Source: Tabrizicola oligotrophica
Lineage (GTDB): Bacteria > Pseudomonadota > Alphaproteobacteria > Rhodobacterales > Rhodobacteraceae
Length of the DNA: 64,000 nt
Reading direction: 5' to 3'
Assembly: GCF_011008935.1 (NCBI RefSeq)
Contig: NZ_JAAIVJ010000002.1
Coordinates: 1-64,000 of the forward strand
Within the stretch, counting starts at the first letter, position 1, and each line of letters begins with the position of its first letter. The notes below the pieces were generated by a model, which was given only the letters and a program-made list of their open reading frames with translations, was not told the origin of the DNA and did no database searches. The position numbers were made by a program, and so were the translations under genes. Shown piece after piece: positions 33,835-41,024 of the stretch.

Positions 33835-35078
33835 CACGCCACCCTGCGGTTGCCGACCGCCAGAATGCGGTTCATTTCGTTCGCGACAATCGTCATGCCT
33901 TCGTCAAACCCCATGCCGGGCTTGACCAGCACCCGTTCGGGCCGCGTGGCCATGGCGGCATGCAGGCAGGCGCGGGCCGAGATGTCGGTCTCGTTGCAGG
34001 TGCCGCCCTGATAGGCCTCGACCCCGTGCGCCTTGCAGTACAGCACTGCGTCGATCGTGTTGTGCAGGCTGCCCAGATCGGGCGTCTTGATCTGCACCAT
34101 GTCGCAGCAGCCCGCATCGACGAAATCGACCACATCCTGATAGGTGTTGCACCATTCGTCGGCCACGATCCTGACCTTGGCGCCGCGCTTGGCCAACTCC
34201 GACCTGATGGCCGAAAGCAAGGCGATCTGGCCGTCTTTCGCGCCGGCATCGGCCGGGCCTTCGATGTAGAGCGAAAAGCCGTCGGCCCGCTTTTCCAGCG
34301 TAGCCAGATACTCGGCGATGCGCGCAGGATCATTGTCGAAGATCGTGCCAACGGTGCCATAGACATCAATGTGAAGCACCGGGTTATAGGCGCGGCTGCG
34401 GCGCAGGCTGCGAATGCGATGGGCCAGCCACGAGACATATTCGGCCAGTTTCCCCCCGGTCTCGCCCAGCTTTTGCGGCACGTTGTTGATCAGCCCGTGC
34501 GGCAGCGCGGCCACCTGTTTCAGGATCATCTTGTCGACCGCGTTATAGCGGTCATCGCCGCTTTGCCCGAAGAGTTGCAACGGCGCGGCGCTCCGCGGCA
34601 GGCCCCATTCATCGGCCACCACCTGATATTTCTGCCGCCCGGTCGCCTTTGCCGTGGCATCCAGCAGCGCCTGGCTTAGCCCATAGCGGATGGCGGTGTG
34701 CAAGGGCGCGCCGTCGATGGTCAGGGCATCGAACGTCGCCGCATTGTCGCGAAAGCGGGACACATCAAGACCGACAAGCCTTGGAACAAGATGGGCTGCA
34801 ATCAGCGGCATGAAACGCTCTGCCGTGAACAGCGGGTCACGACCGCCTGCGCCGGAATATTGCACAGCCGCGCAATCGCCTTCGGCAATCTGGCCGTTTT
34901 CCAGCTCCAGCAGGATCGAGATGCTTTCCCCGCATTGACGCACCTGATCAAAACCCGGCGTCAGCGGCGTGCCGGTGTAGACAAAGCTGTCCTGCCGGGC
35001 GCCAGCCTTGATCGCGGCCTGGTCGTCGAAATAGAAGGCCGAATATCCCGGCGCGAGATGGACGTGTGTGATCTTCAT
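33834..35078 (-). CDS. mal: Methylaspartate ammonia-lyase
   Basis: 414 residues, the normal length. Enolase-superfamily lyase that converts (2S,3S)-3-methylaspartate to mesaconate and ammonia. Active-site features are visible: Mg ligands in LHIDVYGT (Asp), YIEGPADAG (Glu) and RIVADEWCNT (Asp), and the base Lys in MVQIKTPDLGSLHNT. QGGTCNETD near the C-terminus is also characteristic. The start MKITHVHLAPGYSAFYFDD at 35078 has a GAGGAA ribosome binding site. It lies 20 bp after the mutase epsilon gene in the same operon. Confidence 0.96.
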   Translation of the reverse strand: MKITHVHLAPGYSAFYFDDQAAIKAGARQDSFVYTGTPLTPGFDQVRQCGESISILLELENGQIAEGDCAAVQYSGAGGRDPLFTAERFMPLIAAHLVPRLVGLDVSRFRDNAATFDALTIDGAPLHTAIRYGLSQALLDATAKATGRQKYQVVADEWGLPRSAAPLQLFGQSGDDRYNAVDKMILKQVAALPHGLINNVPQKLGETGGKLAEYVSWLAHRIRSLRRSRAYNPVLHIDVYGTVGTIFDNDPARIAEYLATLEKRADGFSLYIEGPADAGAKDGQIALLSAIRSELAKRGAKVRIVADEWCNTYQDVVDFVDAGCCDMVQIKTPDLGSLHNTIDAVLYCKAHGVEAYQGGTCNETDISARACLHAAMATRPERVLVKPGMGFDEGMTIVANEMNRILAVGNRRVA

Positions 35079-35098
35079 GGGGTTCCTCATGCCAAGGC

Positions 35099-36547
35099 TC
35101 AGGCGGGCCGGCCGACAAGTTTGCTGGCCGAGATGGCGCGCACGTCATCGACAACCATGTTGAAGGAAGGGTCGCGGCGTTCGGCCCGCGCACGTTCGGC
35201 GATCTTGTCGCGGTGGAAGGCCAGCACATCGGCCGGCAGCGGCACATTGCCCACATCGAACAGCCGGATTGCGCCGTGATTGTCGCGGACGGGGGTCAGC
35301 TTGCCGAGATTGGCCTTGGCAGGGGCGAAAGGCACATCCATCACGCCCGCGGCAAACGCCAGCACAGCGCCCCTGGCGACATCGCCGCCACCCAGCCGCA
35401 GGATTTCCCGCATCACGGCGTGGACTTCAGCCTCGATCACGTCGATTTCCATCTGGATGTCCGGGCTGTCCACCCGGTTCTGGTCCGAGATCATGTTGAC
35501 CATCTGCCGCGTCGCCTTCAGCCCGGCCTGATTGGCCTCCAGCGTCGGCACCCCCGATGCCTCGTGCGGGGTTTTCACGATGATCTTGGTCGCCCGGGCC
35601 TGCCGCGCCACCAGCGCGCCAAGGCAGATCACGGCGGTCGCTTGCGATTCATCCTCGGGAAAGCCCCCCATCCACTGATGAAAGACCGTCGTCAGCCGGT
35701 AATCGGTGAAGCCCGCGTTCAGGAAATAGTGGTTGGCCAGCCGGCGCAGCGACCGCAGGGCCGCGATGTCCTGCGCCACATTGCCGGCCTGGCCATAGCC
35801 CAGGGTGATGCACTTCACCCCTTGCTCCAGCGCCAGAAGCCCTTCGAGAATGGCGACGACATGGCTGACAAAGGGCGGTACCAGCGTGCCCGTCAGCGGC
35901 CCGAACGGCTCTCGGTTGATCGAGATGCCCGCTTCCTCGAACCGTCCGACCAGCCGGTCGCAATATTGCCAGTGCCGGATAGACCGTTCCAGCGGCACAT
36001 GCTTGGCATAGGGAATGTTGTAGGAAATCCCGCCGCCCTCGAAGCTGGAAAAGCCTGCTGCCAGCGTGATCTCGGCCAGCAGTCGCGCGTCCGGCGTGCC
36101 GTGGCGCACCTGAACCGGCTTTTCCAGCGCCTCGACCAGACGGCGGCAGCCCTCGACCCCGTGGTTCACCGCCGGGAAGCCGTTCAACAGCGAGGTGCCC
36201 GCCGCGCGCGACCGGTCGATGCCCTCTTGCGCCTCGGCATAGCGGTTGTGGCGGGTGTAGGCGTCGATGGTCGTGGGCAAGACATCGCAATAGGGCGAAA
36301 GCCCGTTCAGAAGCGCCACATGCTCCCGCACCAGCGCCACCCCGGCACGGGGTTGCAGAAGCGTGTGCCCCTGCGCATCGGCTTCGGCCAGCGCCACGGC
36401 AAAGCGCTTTTCCACAGGCAGCGCTTCCTGCACCCGGAGCGCATCGGCAAAGCAGACACCCGCGCCCGTGGCCCAGCCCTGCAGCACCTCGCCCCGTTCG
36501 GCGTCGAAAGCGGCAGCGTCCAGACGGCGGTTGTTCAGATCGGTCAT
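35099..36547 (-). CDS. glmE: Glutamate mutase epsilon (catalytic) subunit
   Basis: 482 residues, family length. It forms the TIM-barrel subunit of adenosylcobalamin-dependent glutamate mutase, which isomerises L-glutamate to (2S,3S)-3-methylaspartate. Recognisable parts: LLQPRAGVALVREHVALLNG, VRHGTPDARLLAEITLA, SFEGGGISYNIPYAKHVPLE, KCITLGYGQAGNVAQDIAAL and KTPHEASGVPTLEANQAGL. AGGAGC precedes the ATG. It lies 10 bp downstream of the sigma subunit gene. The reactivating chaperone gene glmL, often between the two subunit genes, is absent. Confidence 0.96.
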   Translation of the reverse strand: MTDLNNRRLDAAAFDAERGEVLQGWATGAGVCFADALRVQEALPVEKRFAVALAEADAQGHTLLQPRAGVALVREHVALLNGLSPYCDVLPTTIDAYTRHNRYAEAQEGIDRSRAAGTSLLNGFPAVNHGVEGCRRLVEALEKPVQVRHGTPDARLLAEITLAAGFSSFEGGGISYNIPYAKHVPLERSIRHWQYCDRLVGRFEEAGISINREPFGPLTGTLVPPFVSHVVAILEGLLALEQGVKCITLGYGQAGNVAQDIAALRSLRRLANHYFLNAGFTDYRLTTVFHQWMGGFPEDESQATAVICLGALVARQARATKIIVKTPHEASGVPTLEANQAGLKATRQMVNMISDQNRVDSPDIQMEIDVIEAEVHAVMREILRLGGGDVARGAVLAFAAGVMDVPFAPAKANLGKLTPVRDNHGAIRLFDVGNVPLPADVLAFHRDKIAERARAERRDPSFNMVVDDVRAISASKLVGRPA

Positions 36548-36557
36548 GGCACGCTCC

Positions 36558-37037
36558 TCAGGCCGACAGGCGTTCGGCGGGCAAGGCGCGCGAATTGCGC
36601 AAACCTGCCGGGCGCCGCTGGTCGATATCCGATTTCAGCAGGGCGATAACCTCGGCCAGATCCACGGTCGGGCGGAACACCCGGTCAAAGCCCATATCGC
36701 GAAACTGCGCCTCGACCGCCGCAAACTCCTGCTTGCCGATCACCAGATTGCCGCCGACATACAGCACGATGTCGCCAAGCCCCCGCTCCTCGCAGCGGGC
36801 GCGAAAATCCTGGCAGTCCAGCTCGCCATGCCCATAGATCGACGAGACCAGAATTGCGCCCGCCTGTTCGGCCCGAGCGCAATCGATGAATTCGTCCTGA
36901 CTGACCATGACGCCAAGGTTCACCACCTCGATCCCGCCCTGCGTCAACACCGAGGTCAGGATGCGATTGCCGACCGCGTGACAATCCGCCCCGATCACAC
37001 CCAGAACAACCTTGTAGCCCTGCGAATCCCCGGACAT
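36558..37037 (-). CDS. glmS: Glutamate mutase sigma (B12-binding) subunit
   Basis: 159 residues. The Rossmann-like cobalamin domain has the D-x-H-x2-G motif as GADCHAVGNR near residue 18 (the His ligates cobalt), with VVNLGVMVSQDEFI, ILVSSIYGHGELDC and VLYVGGNLVIGKQE as further family marks. The start at 37037 has GGGAGAG 5 to 6 bases upstream. It opens the operon glmS-glmE-mal-CoA transferase-lyase and has a well-placed promoter just upstream. Confidence 0.95.
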   Translation of the reverse strand: MSGDSQGYKVVLGVIGADCHAVGNRILTSVLTQGGIEVVNLGVMVSQDEFIDCARAEQAGAILVSSIYGHGELDCQDFRARCEERGLGDIVLYVGGNLVIGKQEFAAVEAQFRDMGFDRVFRPTVDLAEVIALLKSDIDQRRPAGLRNSRALPAERLSA

Positions 37038-37063
37038 CTGCACTCTCCCGTTGCGCTGCGGTC

Positions 37064-37092
37064 CTGATAGGGGGTCAGGCAAAAGTGGTCAA
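37064..37092 (-). promoter_or_regulatory. Promoter of the glutamate mutase operon
   Basis: Read on the minus strand, TTGACC (37092-37087), a 17-base spacer and TATCAG (37069-37064) form a sigma-70-like promoter. It would give a leader of about 20 bases ahead of the glmS start codon. The -35 box is overlapped by the inverted repeat at 37090-37110. Confidence 0.6.
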
Positions 37093-37110
37093 AACTATTT
37101 ATTTGTTTTG
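37090..37110. promoter_or_regulatory. Inverted repeat CAAAAC-N9-GTTTTG at the -35 box of the glmS promoter
   Basis: Perfect 6-bp arms with a 9-base A+T-only spacer, abutting the -35 hexamer of the glmS promoter. It matches the CWWAAC-N9-GTTWWG pattern also found ahead of the mesaconase gene. The position suits a LysR-type activator contacting RNA polymerase. A second inverted repeat, ATCAAT-TATCT-ATTGAT, lies close by at 37125-37141, on the side of the divergent CMD gene. Confidence 0.55.
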
Positions 37111-37187
37111 AAGTAATGGTAAGTATCAATTATCTATTGATTTCCGGGGTGCAGCGGAGAAAATGCCGTCAGCTCAGGAGGCCCAGC

Positions 37188-37613
37188 ATGACACAGATCC
37201 CAGACCCCAAAGCCGAAGCGCAGGCCTATATTGACGAGATGGTCCGGGTGCGGGGCTATGTGCTGCCCTATCACAAGCTGATGGCGGGGGCCGATTTTCC
37301 GGTGCTGAAGGCGGCGAACCAGATGGTCGCCGCCGCTTATACCGATCAGCGCCGTCTGAGCCGGGCGACGAAAGAGCTGATCTTCATCACCAGCCTGACA
37401 GTTCTGCGCGCCGCGCCCGGCCATATCGAAAGCCATATCCGGGTGGCGCTGGATCTGGGCGTCAGCCCGGAAGAGATTCTTGAGGCGCTTGAAATCGCGC
37501 TGCCCGAGGCGGGGGTGGTCGCCTTCCAGCATGGCTTTGAAGTCTGGGCCAAGGTGGTGGGCGCAAAGCCGCTGGAGCCGTCAGTGCCGACACACGATCC
37601 ATCGCAGGCCTGA
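37188..37613 (+). CDS. Carboxymuconolactone decarboxylase (AhpD-like) family protein
   Basis: 141 residues from ATG 37188, chosen because of the strong AGGAGG seven bases upstream. The CMD-domain core is visible (LSRATKELIFITSLTVLRAAPGHIESHIRVALDLGVSPEEILEALE). The usual C-x2-C redox pair of AhpD is absent; only ALRAAPGHI-type residues occupy that place, so a peroxidase role is unlikely. It is divergent from the glutamate mutase operon and shares its regulatory region, hinting at a linked but unknown role. Confidence 0.8.
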   Translation: MTQIPDPKAEAQAYIDEMVRVRGYVLPYHKLMAGADFPVLKAANQMVAAAYTDQRRLSRATKELIFITSLTVLRAAPGHIESHIRVALDLGVSPEEILEALEIALPEAGVVAFQHGFEVWAKVVGAKPLEPSVPTHDPSQA

Positions 37614-37664
37614 CGGCTCCCGCAGTGGCATTCGACCCGTTGGCGCGCCGCGCGCCGGGCCGAT

Positions 37665-38798
37665 TCACCCGCGCTCCACGCTGCCCGGCGCTGAACTTCG
37701 GGATCTGCCCCTCATCTCTGTCGGGCTGACAGCGAACAGTGCCCTGAATTTGCGAGACAGGGTAGAGCTTGAGGTGAACCCTGTTGCAAGGGCGATTTCG
37801 GTGATGGGCAGATCCGTCTGTTCGCAGAGTTGCCAGGCGACACCCAATTGCAACTGAAGGTAAAACCGCCGCGGTGACACCTCGAGATAGCGCAGAAAGA
37901 GGCGCTCAAGCTGGCGCTGCGATATGCCGGCTTCTGCCGCGAGGCAGTCGATCCGAACCGGGTTTTCAAGGTTCTGGCCCATGCGCTTGGCAACCGCCTG
38001 AACGACGGGGGGCGCGTAGCGCAACAGGCTTGCGGATTGCTTTGGTTGATCGGCCTCCGGGCCGCGGGGCCGGGAAACCAGAAAGCGGTCGCAAACCATA
38101 TCCGCGATCGCTTTGCCGAAGACCTGGTTCACGAAATGGATCGTCAGATCCAGCGTGGCCAGCTCCCCGGCGCAGGTTGTAACCCGTGGGTCGGGCGCGA
38201 ACAGTTTCGACAGCGGATCAATGGCGATGTTGCGCTCTCTGAAGGCAGAGAGCGAAGACCAGTGGACGACACCGGATCGGTTCGGCAAAAGCCCGGCCTC
38301 GGCAAGGGCCCATGTGGCCGAGCCGATGCCGTAGATCGGGATTGCCTTGCGCCGGGCCTGACGCATCAACCGGCGAAGCGGCTCGCGCACCTCTGGCATT
38401 ACATCAAATCCGCAACAGAAAAAGATCGCGGTGGCAGCGGGAAGGTCTGACAACCGGGCGTCCAGCGCCTCGACGGACCCCGCGCCGGTCACTCTCAGCG
38501 CGTCGTTGCCGGCCAGCTCTGGCTTGCCGAGATCATAGACCGAGATCTGGGTCTTTCCGGGGGGCCTCAGACTTTGTGCGTAGCGGAGCGGCTCCAGCAG
38601 GCAGCCCAGGCTAAGGAACGAGCACCCCGGCGCAACCGCCAGGATGATATCAAGCGCCGGAACCTCGACGTTGGTCGGACGCAGGCCGCGCCCGAGGGCC
38701 ATGATCCGGCTTGCGGCCGGCCGGGCCGAAAGTGACCCGGAGGGTCGGCTTACCAAAGAGGCATTCGGATTGAGGCGGTTCAACGGGGTGTTGTCCAT
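37665..38798 (-). CDS. GlxA-type transcriptional regulator (DJ-1/PfpI domain plus AraC HTH)
   Basis: 377 residues. The N-terminal part (about 45-220) is a class I glutamine amidotransferase-like domain (ALDIILAVAPGCSFLSLGCL, AIPIYGIGSATWALAEAGLL). The C-terminal part is an AraC-type double HTH (AAEAGISQRQLERLFLRYLE, then ITEIALATGFTSSSTLSRKF). This architecture is that of GbdR/GlxA-like regulators, which often activate choline or betaine catabolism. Its promoter carries a TGTACA pair operator, so it is probably itself under TetR control. It lies downstream of the tryptophanase gene, same direction. Confidence 0.88.
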   Translation of the reverse strand: MDNTPLNRLNPNASLVSRPSGSLSARPAASRIMALGRGLRPTNVEVPALDIILAVAPGCSFLSLGCLLEPLRYAQSLRPPGKTQISVYDLGKPELAGNDALRVTGAGSVEALDARLSDLPAATAIFFCCGFDVMPEVREPLRRLMRQARRKAIPIYGIGSATWALAEAGLLPNRSGVVHWSSLSAFRERNIAIDPLSKLFAPDPRVTTCAGELATLDLTIHFVNQVFGKAIADMVCDRFLVSRPRGPEADQPKQSASLLRYAPPVVQAVAKRMGQNLENPVRIDCLAAEAGISQRQLERLFLRYLEVSPRRFYLQLQLGVAWQLCEQTDLPITEIALATGFTSSSTLSRKFRALFAVSPTEMRGRSRSSAPGSVERG

Positions 38799-38837
38799 CA
38801 CTTGCCAATTTGAACGCGCCGCAGGACGAAGCGCGTA

Positions 38838-38853
38838 TGTACACTAATGTACA
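38838..38853 (-). promoter_or_regulatory. TGTACA-pair operator, site A (GlxA-type regulator promoter)
   Basis: In gene orientation TGTACATTAGTGTACA: two TGTACA hexamers 10 bp apart, about 40 bp upstream of the start codon at 38798. A minus-strand promoter TTGACT (38869-38864), 17-base spacer, TAGTGT (38846-38841) places the operator over the -10 region, typical for repression. The same motif occurs at 47785, 52774 and 54501. Confidence 0.75.
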
Positions 38854-38928
38854 TCTCCTGCCAAGTCAACCCGGCAAGGGATGTGCTGCGCCACAAGCCC
38901 TCTGGCGCAGCACATCCGGCGCGAAGCG

Positions 38929-40296
38929 TCAGGCGATCCGCGCGAACTTCGCCGTGAAATGCCGCATCAACCTGGGTTGCTCGACGATCTGGAAGCCTTT
39001 CAGATGGTCTTTCCTCCGGGCGACCTCTTCAAAGGCCTCGGCGATGTAGTCTGCATGCGACTGGGTATAGACCCGCCGCGGCAAGGCAAGCCGCACAAGG
39101 TCCATTGCCGCCGGCGCCTCGGTTCCATCGGGTTTGGCGCCGAACATCACCGTGCCAATCTCGCAACTCCGGATCCCTGCGACCTCGTACAGCGCCACTG
39201 CCGCCGCCTGCCCGGGATAGGCCAGCGGCGCAATGTGCGGCAACCATTTGCGCGCATCGACAAAGACCGCGTGGCCGCCCGCCGGACGCATGACCGGAAC
39301 GCCAAGCGCATGCAGCTTTTCCGTCAGATAGGCCGTGGTCCGCACCCGATAGCGCAGGTAATCCTCGTCGACGATCTCTTTCAGCCCCTGCGCCAGCGCA
39401 TCCAGATCGCGCCCGGCCATGCCGCCATAGGTCGGAAAACCTTCGGTCAGAATCAGCCGGTTCCGCGCCTTCAGGGCAAGGTCGTCGTCGTTCAGCGCAA
39501 GCCAGCCGCCGATGTTGCCGAAGGCGTCCTTCTTGGCGCTCATGGTCATGCCGTCGGCTTCGGCGAACATGTCGCGCACGATGTCCTTGACCGGCCGCTC
39601 CGACTGGCCCGGCTCGCGCGCCTTGATGAACCAGGCATTTTCGGCAAAGCGGCAGCCGTCGATCAGGAAGGGCTTGCCATGCTTGCGGGCCAAGGCCGCG
39701 ACGGCGCGGATGTTTTCAAGGCTGACCGGCTGGCCGCCGCCGGCGTTGTTGGTGATGGTCAGCATGACGCAGGGCACGTCGGCACCGTGTTTCACCAGAA
39801 AGGCTTCCAGCGCTGCAAGGTCCATGTTGCCCTTGAACGGATGCTCGCGGTCGGGATGGCGACCATCCTCGATCAAAAGGTCATGGGCTTCGGCGCCACC
39901 GGCTTCGATATTGCCGCGGGTGGTGTCGAAATGGGTGTTGTTCGGGATTTTCCGACCCGGCCCGCCGAGGATCGAGAACAGGATCGCCTCGGCCGCGCGG
40001 CCCTGATGGGTCGGGATGACATGCTTGAACGGCATCAGTTCCTTGACCGCCGCCTCGAAGCGGAAGAACGACGGCGATCCGGCATAGCTTTCATCGCCCT
40101 GCTGGACGGCAGCCCATTGGGCCGCGCTCATCGCCGAGGTGCCGCTGTCGGTCAGCAGGTCGATCAGCACGTCATCGGATTTCAGGGCGAACAGGTTGTA
40201 ATGGGCCTGCCGCAACAGCGCTTGGCGTTCTTCGGCCGTGGTGAAGCGGATCGGCTCGACAGTCTTGATGCGGAAGGGTTCGATGATGGTCTTCAC
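38929..40296 (-). CDS. tnaA: Tryptophanase (beta-eliminating lyase)
   Basis: 455 residues from GTG 40296 (AAGGAG seven to eight bases upstream). PLP enzyme that splits L-tryptophan to indole, pyruvate and ammonia. The Schiff-base Lys is in ADGMTMSAKKDAFGNIGG. Tryptophanase rather than tyrosine phenol-lyase is preferred for two reasons. MRHFTAKF near the end keeps the His that tyrosine phenol-lyase replaces with Phe. AGIRSCEIGT lacks the Arg that binds the phenol side. It lies between the sarcosine oxidase operon and the GlxA-type regulator. A Trp-containing leader peptide like TnaC could not be established in the 212 bp upstream. Confidence 0.88.
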   Translation of the reverse strand: MKTIIEPFRIKTVEPIRFTTAEERQALLRQAHYNLFALKSDDVLIDLLTDSGTSAMSAAQWAAVQQGDESYAGSPSFFRFEAAVKELMPFKHVIPTHQGRAAEAILFSILGGPGRKIPNNTHFDTTRGNIEAGGAEAHDLLIEDGRHPDREHPFKGNMDLAALEAFLVKHGADVPCVMLTITNNAGGGQPVSLENIRAVAALARKHGKPFLIDGCRFAENAWFIKAREPGQSERPVKDIVRDMFAEADGMTMSAKKDAFGNIGGWLALNDDDLALKARNRLILTEGFPTYGGMAGRDLDALAQGLKEIVDEDYLRYRVRTTAYLTEKLHALGVPVMRPAGGHAVFVDARKWLPHIAPLAYPGQAAAVALYEVAGIRSCEIGTVMFGAKPDGTEAPAAMDLVRLALPRRVYTQSHADYIAEAFEEVARRKDHLKGFQIVEQPRLMRHFTAKFARIA

Positions 40297-40508
40297 GGGG
40301 ATGCTCCTTTGGCAATACCCCGTCCGGACATTCGATACGGGGCCAAGCACCGCGGTTGTCTCTGGCTTGCAGATGACCGCGCTCAGCGCCCTGTAATTGC
40401 AGCGTATTTCAGGACATTTCGCCCTGTCAACGCGCGCAAGCGACCATCCTTCGGGATCGGGGCGCAAACCGCCGCGGTCAAGTGTCGCAGGCTCTCTGAT
40501 GCCAATCC

Positions 40509-41024
40509 TCAGCCGGCAAGATCGCGAAAGGCGGCGGCAAGCCAGGACCAGAGATAGGCCAGAAGGCCGCGTTCCACATGCAGGCGCAGGATCTCGTCCG
40601 CGTGGTCCAGCACGGCCGGCACACCGGCAAAGGTGATGCTGGCCGAGGGGCCGGGGTCTTCCGACCGGGTGGTCGTTGCCATGGCGACAAGGGCCGCGAG
40701 CCCCGGTCCGGCGAGCTCGACCATGGCCAGCCCGGCGCTGATGTCGGACAGGGCAAAGCCCTCGGTGTGCCAGCCGGGCGCAAGGCCGGGCAACGCCCCC
40801 ACCACAAGCAGACGGTCGCGGGCCAGTCGCAAGGCGCGCGCGCCCTGTTTCTGGTCCGCAGCATCAATGCCGCTGACCCGTGCAAAGGCCGCCAGATCGC
40901 CGCTGACCAGCGTACGGTCAGTGCAAGCGGCCACATGCGCCGCTACGCCCGGCCCCTGCAATGTCGCGCCCGGCTCGGGCTGGGCTGCCCATTTGTCGGC
41001 ATGGTTCAGCTCGGTGTCAGGCAT
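40509..41024 (-). CDS. soxG: Sarcosine oxidase gamma subunit
   Basis: 171 residues from ATG 41024 (MPDTELNHADKW). SoxG-family features are modest: VAGTDRTLVSGDLAA-like region, AFALSDISAGLAMVELAGPG, and a FAGVPAVLDHADEILRLHVE segment resembling the GcvT-type fold. It is the smallest conserved part of the heterotetrameric oxidase. It overlaps the alpha subunit stop by 8 bp and ends the operon. Confidence 0.85.
   Translation of the reverse strand: MPDTELNHADKWAAQPEPGATLQGPGVAAHVAACTDRTLVSGDLAAFARVSGIDAADQKQGARALRLARDRLLVVGALPGLAPGWHTEGFALSDISAGLAMVELAGPGLAALVAMATTTRSEDPGPSASITFAGVPAVLDHADEILRLHVERGLLAYLWSWLAAAFRDLAG

Noticed and set aside
38929-40296. Tyrosine phenol-lyase
   Set aside because: The His in MRHFTAK and the lack of Arg in AGIRSCEIGT point to tryptophanase.
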